NCBI GenBank assembly: GCA_036401395.1
Contig: DASWUZ010000123.1
Span: 19,506-83,505, forward strand
Direction of reading: 5' to 3'
DNA: 64,000 nt
Source of the DNA: DASWUZ01 sp036401395
GTDB lineage: Bacteria > Acidobacteriota > Terriglobia > Terriglobales > Acidobacteriaceae
The position numbers and the translations under genes were made by a program. How positions within the stretch are numbered: position 1 is the first letter of the stretch; the number at the start of each line of letters is the position of its first letter. This document shows, piece after piece, positions 1 to 9,471 of this stretch. Under the pieces are notes generated by a model, which was given only the letters and a program-made list of their open reading frames with translations, ran no database searches and was not told the DNA's origin.

Positions 1-1548
1 GAGCAACGCGGTCCCAGTGCCCAGTGCGAAGTCGGAGCGCTGCCTGCTCACGGCTATGCGACTCAGCTCGGCCGCAATCTTTCGCTCGGCAGCGGCTCCA
101 GCCTGGTCGCCCTGCTGAGCAAGTATCGCCGCAAGAGTAATGTGTGATCCCGGTTGATTTGGCAACAGTTCTATAGCATGGCGCAACGCGGGAACTGCTT
201 TGCCGGGCACATTCATCTGCCGGTAAGTACTGCCGAGCACCGACCAGGCGTCGCCATTCTCAGGACGCATCCTGACCGCGGCCTCCATCTGTTCGGCAGC
301 CTTGGCAAACTCGCCGGTCTGCATGTAGAGCACTCCGAGGGTATAAGGCGGATCGGGCAGGCTAGGGTTAGCTGCTTCTGCCAAAAGAAGTTCGGCGACC
401 GCTTCGGGCAATCTGTCTTTTAGTTTCAGCGCCAGACCCAGATCGTAGTGCAGCGCAGCCGCCTGCGCGCCGCCCTGGTTGGGAAGCGCAAGCCCCGCCC
501 TGAACTCGGCAATCGCATGATCGAGGTCGCTCTGCTGTAAATACGCCACACCCAGGTCTTCCAGCAGCACGGGGTTAGCCGCATCGAGCTTCAATGCCCG
601 TTCATAAATCGGCACCGCTTGCCTGGCTTGACCATCCTGAACCAGCTCAAGTGCATAGTTGGTCAGCACCTGGGCATCCCCGGGCCGAGCGGAGGCCGCT
701 ACGGCAAACAGCGGAACAGCTTCTTTTGTCTCACCCGCATTCTGTAGCGCCAGCGCCAGCGAGTAGGTTGCGTCGACCGACGAGGGCGCGATCCGGTGAG
801 CGTGCCGCAGTGTCTCTAACGCATCTTCATCAAGCCGCTGAGCAATCTGCGCCCGCCCCAACTGCAGCAAAATATTCAAATCGTTGGGCGCAAGTTTCCC
901 GGCTGCCTGCAACTCGTCCACTGCCTCCGGAAGTCTCTGCTCCACGAGGTCGAGTGAGCCGAGGTGAAAATGGGCGGAGGAAGAGTTCGGATCCAGGGTC
1001 AGAGCTTTTTCCAACTCAGCGCGCGCCTCATCATATCTTTGCTGCTGAGCAAGTACTGCCCCCAGCGCATCATGGAGTGGGGCATTTTCGGGGTTTGCGG
1101 TGGCCGCCTTTTGCAACTTCAGGGTCGCGTCCTGCACTTTGCCGGTACCCACAAGGCTGGTCGCGTAGGCGAGCGTCGACTCGGCGCTCAGCGTCACAGC
1201 AGGTTGAAGCGAGCGAAACAGCGTAACGGAGTCGGCAAATCGGCGCTGCGAGCAGTAAGCATTTGCAAGGTTCAACGTGGTGGTCTGGTCCCTGTCGTCG
1301 AGACGATGCGCCTTCTCCAGCTCGGGGACGGCGGCAGCTAATTTACCCTCGGCCAACAGTACGGCACCCAGAGCTCCATGGCCAGCTGCGGAACCCGGCA
1401 TGAGCCGAACGACTTTTGCGAATTCGGACTCAGCGCGAGGCAGGTCGTTGCTCTTCATAGCTGCGAATCCTGCATGGAAGGCAACATCGCCTGAGTGAAT
1501 CTGCTGCGATGTCTGGAGCAGGAACACAAACGTAAGAAGAGCACTCAT
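1..1548 (-). CDS. Secreted TPR-repeat protein (C-terminus cut by window edge)
   Basis: Translating the minus strand from the ATG at 1548 gives an uninterrupted frame to base 1 (516 codons), so the gene runs off the left edge. The start MSALLTFVFLLQTSQQ looks like a weak signal peptide or membrane anchor. The rest is back-to-back 34-residue TPR units with the usual pattern, for example repeats around LGAVLAQQQRYDEARAELEK and LGVAYLQQSDLDHAIAEF. An in-frame ATG two codons upstream (1554) is also possible, and a stop lies just beyond it. No clear ribosome-binding site is seen. It is divergent from the next TPR gene, with about 115 bases between. TPR arrays are protein-binding scaffolds; the partner and role are unknown. 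Confidence is high for the gene and family, low for function. Confidence 0.85.
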   Translation of the reverse strand, partial: MSALLTFVFLLQTSQQIHSGDVAFHAGFAAMKSNDLPRAESEFAKVVRLMPGSAAGHGALGAVLLAEGKLAAAVPELEKAHRLDDRDQTTTLNLANAYCSQRRFADSVTLFRSLQPAVTLSAESTLAYATSLVGTGKVQDATLKLQKAATANPENAPLHDALGAVLAQQQRYDEARAELEKALTLDPNSSSAHFHLGSLDLVEQRLPEAVDELQAAGKLAPNDLNILLQLGRAQIAQRLDEDALETLRHAHRIAPSSVDATYSLALALQNAGETKEAVPLFAVAASARPGDAQVLTNYALELVQDGQARQAVPIYERALKLDAANPVLLEDLGVAYLQQSDLDHAIAEFRAGLALPNQGGAQAAALHYDLGLALKLKDRLPEAVAELLLAEAANPSLPDPPYTLGVLYMQTGEFAKAAEQMEAAVRMRPENGDAWSVLGSTYRQMNVPGKAVPALRHAIELLPNQPGSHITLAAILAQQGDQAGAAAERKIAAELSRIAVSRQRSDFALGTGTALL

Positions 1549-1669
1549 GCACATAGAAGTTTACGTGGGGAGCGAGGAAAGCGCACCGGGCTCTTCGTCG
1601 CCGGCTATGAGTTCGCCCTCCTTCCGGTGCGGCGGCCGGCACGGTATCCTCGCTCAAGGTGCTCCACCC

Positions 1670-2803
1670 ATGTCCCGGTCTTGTGTTTGTTATTTTCGCG
1701 CTATCAGCTGGCCACTCCTTACCGAAGTCATTGTGGCCTTCGTCATAATCTTTGCCACAGCCAGGACCGCGCGGCCGCAATCCGAGGAGCCCAGTCCGCC
1801 GTCTCTCACCACAGTACCCACTGCTCCAGCCGGGGCAACCCCGGCTCCCCCGGCATCCAGCTCTTCCCTCAACCAGGTACAACGAATGATAGACAAGGGC
1901 CGGTTCACGGAAGCGCTCAAACAACTCGACCTCATGACCGTGGAACAGCCGATTCCGGCTGGCGTCAAGCGCCTTCAGGGGCAGGCGTACTATGCGATGG
2001 ACCGGTTGACCGAGGCGGAGGCCGCCTTTGCCGCAGCAGCCGCCCAGGACCCGCAAGACGTTGAATCTCTACAGATGCGCGGCCTCGCCCTATTCAGATT
2101 GGGCAAACCAGCCGATGCCATCCCTTTGCTCCTCAAAGCGCAACAGTGGGGCCCGCAGACCAGGGTCGATCCAAACTATGTGCTCGCCCTTTGCTACCTG
2201 GACACTCGCCGTTACGATGACGCGCGACGCTCATTCGCCGCTCAGTACGGCTTTGAACCCGACTCTGCCCGTTCCTATCTGCTCGCGGCCCGGATGCTTC
2301 TGAGGCGCGACTATGTGCCCATCGCCCAGCAGTATGCCCATAAGGCCATCGAACTCGATCCACAGATCCCGCTGGCGCATGGTCTGCTGGGCGAAGCGGC
2401 GCTCGCAGGCAACCACCTTGACGAAGCAGTAGCCGAGTTTGAGAGCGAACGCGCCCGCAACCCCCTCGAGCCCGGGGTCTATGACCGGCTCGGGGATGCG
2501 TATCTGCGCCTGGGCAACTACGAGACGGCCAGGCAGTTCCTGCAAAGGGCCGTGTTGCTTGAACCCAACGCGACCGGGCCATACATCTTGCTCGGCAAGA
2601 CCCTGCTCAAGTTGCAGTCACCCGCAAATGCGCTGCTCTATCTGGAACGTGCAGAGGCAATGGACCAGGGAAACTTCATGACCCATAGCCTTCTTGGGCA
2701 AGCCTATCGCGGTGTAGGCAGGCTGGAAGACGCCACTCGAGAGAACGAAATCTCACAAAAGTTACAGGCTGCTAATCAGCCCAAACTTCAGGGACTACAG
2801 TAG
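1670..2803 (+). CDS. Secreted TPR-repeat protein
   Basis: I chose the ATG at 1670 because it begins a plausible signal sequence (MSRSCVCYFRAISWPLLTEV, then a hydrophobic run ending near ARTARPQ). The frame is open back to an ATG at 1547, but that extension is Ser/Gly/Pro-rich, non-hydrophobic and would overlap the divergent gene. After a low-complexity Pro/Ala/Thr linker (about residues 40-75) come roughly eight TPR units to the C-terminus, e.g. AYYAMDRLTEAEAAFAAAAA and LGDAYLRLGNYETARQFLQR. The length with this start is 377 residues. Function is unknown; the protein is presumably periplasmic. The pairing with the divergent TPR gene suggests the two share a process or a promoter region. Confidence 0.8.
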   Translation: MSRSCVCYFRAISWPLLTEVIVAFVIIFATARTARPQSEEPSPPSLTTVPTAPAGATPAPPASSSSLNQVQRMIDKGRFTEALKQLDLMTVEQPIPAGVKRLQGQAYYAMDRLTEAEAAFAAAAAQDPQDVESLQMRGLALFRLGKPADAIPLLLKAQQWGPQTRVDPNYVLALCYLDTRRYDDARRSFAAQYGFEPDSARSYLLAARMLLRRDYVPIAQQYAHKAIELDPQIPLAHGLLGEAALAGNHLDEAVAEFESERARNPLEPGVYDRLGDAYLRLGNYETARQFLQRAVLLEPNATGPYILLGKTLLKLQSPANALLYLERAEAMDQGNFMTHSLLGQAYRGVGRLEDATRENEISQKLQAANQPKLQGLQ

Positions 2804-3209
2804 AACGGCCCGACACAGGCCGGAACCTGCCTCGTAAGTTTGCACTCCCGCCATGCGCCCGAAGTGCAGACCGTGCCCGCTACCGAAGCGCTTATGGAAG
2901 CACCAGACCTTAGCCCACCTATGCTAAGGAATCCAGACATAAAGCCGATATAAGAGCATGGGGTAGGTATGTGCTCTTTGAGTGGCGAAGCATGTCTCCT
3001 CTAAACGGCGCGTCTGCCGGGGCATCGAGGCAGGTTGTGGTCCGGCCCGGCAAGCCGTCAGACGCTTGCGAAAAACTGCGCCCAAGGGCGGGGCGGTCTT
3101 TCGAACAGTCCGTATGGTTCGCAGGCTCCCGTCATCACTCGAGAGAGAAACAGAGTCATCCACGTTATGGTTGGGCTTTCGAGGGCCTTAATCATGGCCG
3201 GGTCAAGCC
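2804..3209. other. 406-base intergenic region with one inverted repeat
   Basis: No credible gene. Short open frames on both strands here have no recognisable domain. At 2908-2929 there is a perfect inverted repeat (CCTTAGC, 8-base loop, GCTAAGG) about 105 bases past the upstream stop codon. It has no T-run after it, so it is a weak terminator or operator candidate. I looked for a GEMM c-di-GMP riboswitch ahead of the GGDEF-EAL gene and did not find its conserved core. Confidence 0.5.
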
Positions 3210-5564
3210 ATGAAACGCCGCGCCATCTTCGTCGCTATTCTGCTGGTCACGGCTGCACACGTTGCCATATTGCTACTTTTCCGGTCACCTATCCTGCTGT
3301 CGAACGCGATTCAAACCCTTCCTCCCCTGATAGCGATGGTGCTGTGTCTGCACGAGGCGGACCACGCGCCGACTCCATATTTCCGCCGCCTCTGGCAACA
3401 ACTCAGCTTTGCCTTCCTGATTTGGATCACCGCCCAAATCTGCTACTTCGTCATCCTGCTCAGCGGACACCCACCCGTCTATCCATCGTTCGCCGACTTT
3501 CTTTGGATGGCCTTCGCTTTTCCAATATTCGTTGTCATTTCAAATACCCAGGAGACAACCCAGGATTGGGTGCCGTGGCTCGACATCGGCCAGGCATGCG
3601 TCTCCGTTTCAGTGCTTTATGTACTCATGTTCTCAAGACCTTCGCTGATTTCTGTGGCGCTGGCATACGGCGTTCAAAGCCTTTCTCTTTTCGTAGCCTC
3701 CGCGTTGCGATATCTTGTCGCCACGGGGCGCGAAAAGGACTTTTTCAGGAACCTCACGATCTATCTGGGCATTTATGCGATCTGTTCGGCCATTGGAGAG
3801 AGCGCCAGCGGCAATGGCTTTCCACCCGGCAGCATTGCAGATGTGCTCTGGACCATCCCTCTAGCCGTCTTCAGTGTTCTCGCCCTTCACTTCATTCGAG
3901 AACGGCGCTCTGCTACGCTGCTGTCTTTCAAGGCGGAGGCCTTCCGAACCAGGCTGCACGGAGTAGGCGCCTTTTCACTGGCCCTGATCTCCATTGGAGC
4001 GGGCGGATTGCTCGCCAGCCACCGGCCGGTTCTCGGTATGCTGGCTCTCGGCGCTGCTTTTGTACTTTTCGCCAGCCGCACGAGTCTGCGCGAGTCGCAA
4101 CTCCACGCCGCGCACGCGCGGCTGGAGCGCGCCTCCCTGCACGACTCGCTAACCGGCCTGGCAAATCGAGCGCTGCTGCTGCGCGAGCTCGCGCGCTGCA
4201 TTGAGGGCCGCATTCCCACATCGCGGACTACCTTCGCTGTACTCTTCGTGGACCTTGACCGCTTTAAGGTCATCAACGACAGCCTCGGACACGCTTACGG
4301 CGACCGGCTTCTGATCCAGGCTGCCGGCATAATCCGCGCCTCTATACGCCCACAGGACATCCTCGCCCGGCTGGGCGGAGACGAGTTCGTCGTCCTCATT
4401 GAAGACATCATCGGTGAACAGGAAGCTAAAGACATCGCTCGCGCCGTGATCGACGACCTGCAGACCCCGCTCACTCTAGAGGGTCGAGTTACCCACCTTA
4501 ATGCCAGCATCGGTATAGTGCTGGGAGACCAGGCTTCAAATGGCGACGAACTACTGCGGAACGCGGACTGCGCCATGTATGAAGCGAAGGGTATGGGAAA
4601 AGGAAGAGCGCGCACCTTCGCCCCTGCGATGCTGACTCGCGTCAACGCTGAACTGGCCCTAGAAACAGACCTCAGGCAAGCCCTTAAAGAGGGAGTAATC
4701 TCGGCCTGGTACCAGCCCATCTATTCCCTCTCCGGCGGAAGCATTGACGGCTTTGAGGCGCTCGCGCGCTGGCGTCATCCAGTCCGCGGGCTGGTTTCCC
4801 CGGCTGAATTCATCCCGGTGGCCGAGGACACTGGCCTGATCCTTGAACTCGGCATGCAGGTACTGACCCTGGCCTGCACCCAGGTCCGCAACTGGAACTC
4901 TCTCCATCATTCCAATTTCAGCGTGAGTGTGAACGTCTCGGCCTCGCAGTTTGCCGATCCGAATCTGCTGGACGATATCCGCAATATCATCCGCACCACC
5001 CGCTTCGACCCCAAGCTCCTCAAGCTTGAGATCACCGAATCTGTGCTGATCAGCGGTCTCGAATCAGTAAAGCAGGTGCTCGAGGGCGCCCGGACCTCAG
5101 GCGTTGAAATCTACCTTGACGACTTTGGTACTGGCTACTCCTCGCTCAGCTATCTGCTCGACTTTCCCTTCGACGCGGTCAAGATCGACCGGAGTTTCGT
5201 ACACAACCTGGAAGAGAATCACCGTCAGACCGAAGTTGTGCGGATGATTATCCAATTGGCAGCCAATCTGAACAAGCGCGTCATCGCTGAGGGAGTCGAA
5301 ACTCCCGGTGAACTGAAACGGGTTAAGGACCTTGGCTGCGATCTGGTGCAGGGATACCTGTTGGCCAAGCCCATGGACCCCGAAATCATCAGCGCCGCCC
5401 TGGCCCGCGTTCCCACCTTCTCTATCCCGGGGGCACAGAGCGGGCCACGGGTTCTCGCCGCATCCAATAATCCCGGTAGCGCGGGATTCAGCGCAGCACA
5501 AACAGCATCCCTGACCGCGTCGCTTAGCGCCTCCCTGATCGACGATTATCTAGCCATCCCCTAG
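3210..5564 (+). CDS. Membrane-anchored GGDEF-EAL c-di-GMP cyclase/phosphodiesterase
   Basis: A 784-residue protein. Residues 1-300 are a run of about eight hydrophobic segments (integral membrane sensor, no family I can name). The GGDEF domain follows, with an intact GGDEF at 389-393 and an RxxD inhibitory-site motif (RPQD) five residues before it. The EAL domain begins with DGFEALARW (EAL at 516-518) and keeps the usual phosphodiesterase residues: NVSASQF, LEITES, DDFGTGYSS, KIDRSF, AEGVET and QGYLLAKPM. All motifs expected for both synthesis and breakdown of c-di-GMP are therefore present. The C-terminal 45 residues are Ala/Ser-rich. The next gene starts 39 bases downstream. Tad pilus and envelope genes nearby are plausible targets of the signal, but that is inference. 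Confidence 0.93.
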   Translation: MKRRAIFVAILLVTAAHVAILLLFRSPILLSNAIQTLPPLIAMVLCLHEADHAPTPYFRRLWQQLSFAFLIWITAQICYFVILLSGHPPVYPSFADFLWMAFAFPIFVVISNTQETTQDWVPWLDIGQACVSVSVLYVLMFSRPSLISVALAYGVQSLSLFVASALRYLVATGREKDFFRNLTIYLGIYAICSAIGESASGNGFPPGSIADVLWTIPLAVFSVLALHFIRERRSATLLSFKAEAFRTRLHGVGAFSLALISIGAGGLLASHRPVLGMLALGAAFVLFASRTSLRESQLHAAHARLERASLHDSLTGLANRALLLRELARCIEGRIPTSRTTFAVLFVDLDRFKVINDSLGHAYGDRLLIQAAGIIRASIRPQDILARLGGDEFVVLIEDIIGEQEAKDIARAVIDDLQTPLTLEGRVTHLNASIGIVLGDQASNGDELLRNADCAMYEAKGMGKGRARTFAPAMLTRVNAELALETDLRQALKEGVISAWYQPIYSLSGGSIDGFEALARWRHPVRGLVSPAEFIPVAEDTGLILELGMQVLTLACTQVRNWNSLHHSNFSVSVNVSASQFADPNLLDDIRNIIRTTRFDPKLLKLEITESVLISGLESVKQVLEGARTSGVEIYLDDFGTGYSSLSYLLDFPFDAVKIDRSFVHNLEENHRQTEVVRMIIQLAANLNKRVIAEGVETPGELKRVKDLGCDLVQGYLLAKPMDPEIISAALARVPTFSIPGAQSGPRVLAASNNPGSAGFSAAQTASLTASLSASLIDDYLAIP

Positions 5565-5603
5565 CCATCGCCCGCCTCCTCATGTAGTATTTAGAACTAA
5601 CGT

Positions 5604-6425
5604 ATGAAACGAACGTTTGATTACAGGACTGAGGCTGCCTTCTCTTCAAACGAGGCGATCACAACGAGTGCTTCTCCGGCGCCGTCCCTGGATTCAATCG
5701 ACGCCCGGCAACGACTGTTGCTAGCTGCGCTGGACCTCTTCGGCACGCGCGGATTTAGCGAAACCAGCATCCGTGAGCTCGCGTTGGCTGCCAATGTCAA
5801 CCTCGCGGCGGTCAATTACTACTTCGGGAGTAAGGAAAACCTCCACATGGAGGCCCTCCGTTACGGCTTCGCCCCAACCACCGATATCGCCTCGCAGCTC
5901 GCATCCTTACGCGACGATGCGCACGCAGCGGGCACCACAGAAGCAGCCGAAGAGGCCCTCCGCCGCTACGTGGAGATCTTCCTCAGCCAGGTACTCGCCG
6001 AAAACCATAAGCACTGGAATATGGTCCTGCGTGAGCAGTTGACCCCGGGGCCCGCCTTCGAGATGGTCATGAAAGACTACCTTGAACCTCTTGGCAGAGG
6101 CCTGTATGGGATCGTCGCACTCCTTTTACCAGGCGTCTCTGGGCGCACTTGCGGCCTTTGCGTTCGCAGCATCATCGGGCAATGCGTCCACCTTAGATAC
6201 GCAATCGGTATCGCGCACTACTTCAACCGGCATTCGAGCCTGAGCGATAAACCGCCGTTCCGCGAGCCTTCCTTCATAGGTGAATCCTCCGAGCACATCT
6301 CGGAATTTTCCATCCAGGCGCTTCGCGGTATGCGCTCCGAATACAAGGAGCAGTCCGCTAAAACGGTCCGTACTAAAGCGGTCGGGAAAGACAAGACCTC
6401 GTCTCAACCAGCCGCAAGGAAATAG
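5604..6425 (+). CDS. TetR/AcrR-family regulator, CecR-like
   Basis: A 273-residue repressor-type protein. A 35-residue polar leader precedes the TetR DNA-binding domain (about residues 36-85: RQRLLLAALDLFGTRGFSET, then SIRELALAANVNLAAVNYYF). The C-terminal half resembles the DUF1956/CecR ligand-binding domain (YVEIFLSQVLAENHKHW, then LREQLTPGPAFEMV). E. coli CecR controls the ybhGFSR exporter of HlyD and ABC components. Here the gene is likewise followed by a permease, ATPase and HlyD adaptor with only 7 bases to the permease start, so local autoregulation of that exporter is the natural inference. The start region carries a short AACGT/ACGTT repeat that could be an operator; this is weak. 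The basic C-terminal tail (KTVRTKAVGKDK) is unusual. Confidence 0.88.
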   Translation: MKRTFDYRTEAAFSSNEAITTSASPAPSLDSIDARQRLLLAALDLFGTRGFSETSIRELALAANVNLAAVNYYFGSKENLHMEALRYGFAPTTDIASQLASLRDDAHAAGTTEAAEEALRRYVEIFLSQVLAENHKHWNMVLREQLTPGPAFEMVMKDYLEPLGRGLYGIVALLLPGVSGRTCGLCVRSIIGQCVHLRYAIGIAHYFNRHSSLSDKPPFREPSFIGESSEHISEFSIQALRGMRSEYKEQSAKTVRTKAVGKDKTSSQPAARK

Positions 6426-6432
6426 GAGTGCA

Positions 6433-7557
6433 ATGTTCCGCGTAGCAGTCAAGATGCTTATGGGAGACCGGTCGAAATATCTCACGCTGGTGAGCAGCCT
6501 GATGGTCGTGTCCTTCCTGTTCCTGCAGCAGGGATCGATCTTCTGCGGCCTGATGCTGCGCACCGCGCGGGCGGTCGAGGTCGTAGGCGCGCCCATCTGG
6601 GTCACCGATCCGCAACTGCGCAGTGTCGACGAGAGTAAACCCCTCCTCGACACGGACCTGCAGCGCGTGCGCAGCGTGCATGGGGTGAAGTGGGCCGTCC
6701 CCCTGCTGCTACAGCTCGTCTCCGTCCATCTGCCAGACGGAAACTTCCAAACCGTACGTCTCTTCGGACTCGACAATGACACCTTTTTTGGTCGCCCAAA
6801 GATGCTCTCCGGCAGCAGTAATTTGCTCACCCAGGACCAGGCCGTCATCATCGGCAATGCGGAAAAGGAAAAGCTCAATAACCCCAAACCCGGGGACATC
6901 CTGGAGATGAACGACACCCAGGCGCGGGTCGTCGGCATCGCCGATGTGCCTCGCGATTTCTTCTCCTACCCGTTCGTCTACGCCGCCTATGACCGCGCGC
7001 TGCAGTACGCGCCGCAGCAGCGCAAGCAGATGAATTACGTGCTGGCAGCGCCAGTGGACGGCGTCCCCATCGATCAGGTCACCCGTAACATTCAGAAGAC
7101 GACAGGGCTCACGGCCTATACCGAAACGCAATTCCGCTGGCTCACCATCGGCTACTACTTCAAAAACACCGGTATCCCTATCAGCATCGGAATCTCGCTC
7201 GCCATGGTCTTTCTCGTGGGCATGTCGATTGTTGGGCAGACCTTCTATCAATTCGCGCTCCAGAACGAGCGGTACTTTGGCGCACTCAAAGCGATGGGCA
7301 CGAACTCGCTTACCCTGACCAAAATGATCCTGCTCCAGGCCCTTATCGTCGGGTTGGTCGGCTTTGGCTCCGGCGCGGGATTGGGCGGCATCTTCGGCCT
7401 ACTTGCCGGGGGACAAGACAGCAAGATCGCCTTCGCGACCCCTTGGCCACTGCTTGTCTTCAGCTTCGTGCTTATCATGGCGATCTGCCTGCTGTCGGCG
7501 CTGATCAGCATTCAAAAAGTTGTAAGACTCGAACCTGCGGTGGTCTTCCGTGGCTGA
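6433..7557 (+). CDS. DevC-type ABC exporter permease (FtsX family)
   Basis: The start at 6433 is set by an AGGAG site just upstream (in the TAGGAGTGCA before ATG); the frame is open further upstream but lies inside the regulator gene. The 374-residue product has one N-terminal membrane segment (about 18-35), a periplasmic domain of some 200 residues, then three C-terminal membrane helices of the FtsX type (about 255-280, 305-335 and 345-365). The MALFRLGA-like coupling region reads QNERYFGALKAMGTNSLTL. This layout matches DevC permeases, which work with a DevA ATPase and a DevB/HlyD adaptor to export glycolipids, peptides or drugs. Substrate unknown. It overlaps the ATPase gene by 8 bases. 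Confidence 0.88.
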   Translation: MFRVAVKMLMGDRSKYLTLVSSLMVVSFLFLQQGSIFCGLMLRTARAVEVVGAPIWVTDPQLRSVDESKPLLDTDLQRVRSVHGVKWAVPLLLQLVSVHLPDGNFQTVRLFGLDNDTFFGRPKMLSGSSNLLTQDQAVIIGNAEKEKLNNPKPGDILEMNDTQARVVGIADVPRDFFSYPFVYAAYDRALQYAPQQRKQMNYVLAAPVDGVPIDQVTRNIQKTTGLTAYTETQFRWLTIGYYFKNTGIPISIGISLAMVFLVGMSIVGQTFYQFALQNERYFGALKAMGTNSLTLTKMILLQALIVGLVGFGSGAGLGGIFGLLAGGQDSKIAFATPWPLLVFSFVLIMAICLLSALISIQKVVRLEPAVVFRG

Positions 7558-8326
7558 CCTCATCAAAACTGACTACTTACCAGACGCAAACTGTGGCGGT
7601 CCGGACAGCAATGTAGTTGCCTGCCTGCGCGGTGTGACCAAACGCTTCGGGGTCGGCAGCACCGAAGTGCGCGCGCTCGACCAGGTCGACTTCGAAGTCC
7701 GCAAAGGGGAACTGCTGCTGCTCGTCGGCCCCTCCGGTTGCGGCAAGACCACTCTGCTCAGCGTACTTGCCGGAATTCTCGACGCCAGCGACGGCGAGAT
7801 TGAAGCGTTCGGCGTGCGGGTAGACAAGCTCGATCAGGCTGGCAAGACCGCCTTTCGCCGCGAAAATATCGGCTTCATCTTTCAGCAATACAACCTGCTG
7901 CCAACCCTTACCGCCGCAGAAAATGTGGCTATTCCGCTCCTCATTCACAAGCAGCCCTATGATGAAGCGCTCGACCGTGCGCGCCTCTACCTCGACAAGG
8001 TGGGACTCACGGACCGTGCCGACTTCCTGCCTGCGACTCTATCTGGCGGACAGCAGCAGCGCGTCGCCATCGCCCGCGCCCTCGTTACCGAACCCCGCCT
8101 CATCGTCTGCGATGAACCCACCGCCGCGCTCGACGGCGAGACCGGCCAGATGGTGCTCAAAATGTTTCGCTCCACCGCGCTGATCGGCGACCGCTCGATC
8201 GTGGTAGTCACCCACGATAGCCGCATCTTTCCTTTTGGCGACCGCATCGCCGAGATGCTCGACGGCCACATTCTCTCCATTCACGAAAATGAATTCGCAG
8301 CCTTCCACGGACATCCTCCCGCATGA
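7550..8326 (+). CDS. ABC exporter ATPase, DevA/LolD/MacB type
   Basis: A 258-residue nucleotide-binding subunit with every ABC motif: Walker A GPSGCGKT at 60-67, Q-loop FQQYNLLPT, signature LSGGQQQR from 164, Walker B LIVCDEP from 184, D-loop ALD and switch His in VTHD (His222). The N-terminal 20 residues are an extension with no motif. The start overlaps the permease gene by 8 bases, so the two are translationally coupled. With the permease before it and the HlyD-type gene 31 bases after it, it powers a tripartite exporter. Confidence 0.93.
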   Translation: MADLIKTDYLPDANCGGPDSNVVACLRGVTKRFGVGSTEVRALDQVDFEVRKGELLLLVGPSGCGKTTLLSVLAGILDASDGEIEAFGVRVDKLDQAGKTAFRRENIGFIFQQYNLLPTLTAAENVAIPLLIHKQPYDEALDRARLYLDKVGLTDRADFLPATLSGGQQQRVAIARALVTEPRLIVCDEPTAALDGETGQMVLKMFRSTALIGDRSIVVVTHDSRIFPFGDRIAEMLDGHILSIHENEFAAFHGHPPA

Positions 8327-8357
8327 GACAGACCCCAACTGAACACAGAGGCGTCAG

Positions 8358-9416
8358 ATGCCAATGACAAGAAAACTGAGCATTTTAATTCCCATCATCG
8401 GACTCGCGATCGTGATCGTGTGGGTCGTCGTCTCCGGGCGCAAAGTGCAGCACGTGGCTGCCCTCGCCAGCCCGCCCGTTTCGCCTTACGAAAACGCTAT
8501 TGCCGCCACGGGCATCGTCGAGGCGTCGAATCGCAATTACAATCTCGCGCCGCCAGTATCCGGTCAGCTGACCGCCATCTATGTGAAGGAAGGCGACACC
8601 GTCCATCGCGGCGACAAGCTCTACTCCATCGACAGCCGTCCCCAGCGGTCGGCGGTCGAAACCGCCGACGCCAACGTGGCTAAGTCCCGCGCCGAAGTCA
8701 ATACGGCAAAATCCTCCGTGGGAATTCAAGAGGCAAATCTCAACAGCGCGAAAGCAGCCATCGAGACCGCCCGCGCGACTTATGAAGACGCAAAGCAGAT
8801 CGCGGAGCGAGACGAAGGTCTCCACAAGGAAGGCATCATCTCGGAGCAGCAGTACACCACCAGCATCAAGGCGCGGGACGCCGACCTAGCGCGGTGGCAG
8901 CAGGCCATCGCGCAGGAACGCCAGGCCGAGGCGCAGCTGGTCAACGCCCGGTCGCAGGTCGGCGAACAGCAGGCCAATCTGCAATCCTCTGTCGCGACTC
9001 GCAACCAGCAGGGAGCGGTGCTCGACCAACTCACCGTCCGCGCCCCGGCTGACGGCAAAATACTGCAAGTCAATAATCGCGTCGGAGAATTTTTATCGAG
9101 TACCGCCGGTACCTCGCCGGTGCTTTTCGGCGACACCGACTCCCTGATGGTGCGCGTGGATGTCGACGAGATTAACGCCTCCCACGTGCGACCTGGCAGC
9201 GACGCTATCGCCACGTTGAAGGGCGACTCGACCCGCAGCTTCCCCCTGCAGTTCGTTCACATCGTGCCCTACATGGTTCCGAAACAAAACCTCACCGGGC
9301 AAAATTCCGAGCGCGTTGATGTGCGGGTGCTGCAGATGGAGTTTCGATTCACCCCTCCCTCCTTCCCGGTCTATGTTGGCCAGCAAGTTGATGTGTTTAT
9401 CCAGTCGCCGCATTAA
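8358..9416 (+). CDS. HlyD/DevB-type membrane fusion protein of the exporter
   Basis: A 352-residue periplasmic adaptor. One N-terminal membrane segment (about 9-26, LSILIPIIGLAIVIVWVVV) anchors it. A lipoyl half-motif (APPVSGQLTAIYVKEGDTVH) leads into a long alpha-helical hairpin (about 95-220, rich in Ala, Gln, Glu and Lys), then the second lipoyl half (VRAPADGKILQVNNRVGEFL) and a beta-barrel domain. A second ATG at 8364 is equally good; GAGG upstream fits either. The gene closes the regulator-permease-ATPase-adaptor operon. An outer-membrane TolC-like partner is not in the window and must be elsewhere. Confidence 0.9.
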   Translation: MPMTRKLSILIPIIGLAIVIVWVVVSGRKVQHVAALASPPVSPYENAIAATGIVEASNRNYNLAPPVSGQLTAIYVKEGDTVHRGDKLYSIDSRPQRSAVETADANVAKSRAEVNTAKSSVGIQEANLNSAKAAIETARATYEDAKQIAERDEGLHKEGIISEQQYTTSIKARDADLARWQQAIAQERQAEAQLVNARSQVGEQQANLQSSVATRNQQGAVLDQLTVRAPADGKILQVNNRVGEFLSSTAGTSPVLFGDTDSLMVRVDVDEINASHVRPGSDAIATLKGDSTRSFPLQFVHIVPYMVPKQNLTGQNSERVDVRVLQMEFRFTPPSFPVYVGQQVDVFIQSPH

Positions 9417-9471
9417 TTTCGAGCAACGCGCCCGCGCCAACTTGCCGTCCGCCGCATTATGATTGCTATCG

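Noticed and set aside
2804..3209. c-di-GMP riboswitch ahead of the GGDEF-EAL gene
   Set aside because: The region has several GC-rich segments, but the conserved GEMM core and its tetraloop-receptor parts were not found.
3035..4204. Long open frame (389 codons) overlapping the GGDEF-EAL gene in another frame
   Set aside because: It is Arg/Ser/Pro-rich with no domain, and the overlapping frame encodes a complete known enzyme. High G+C content creates such shadow frames.
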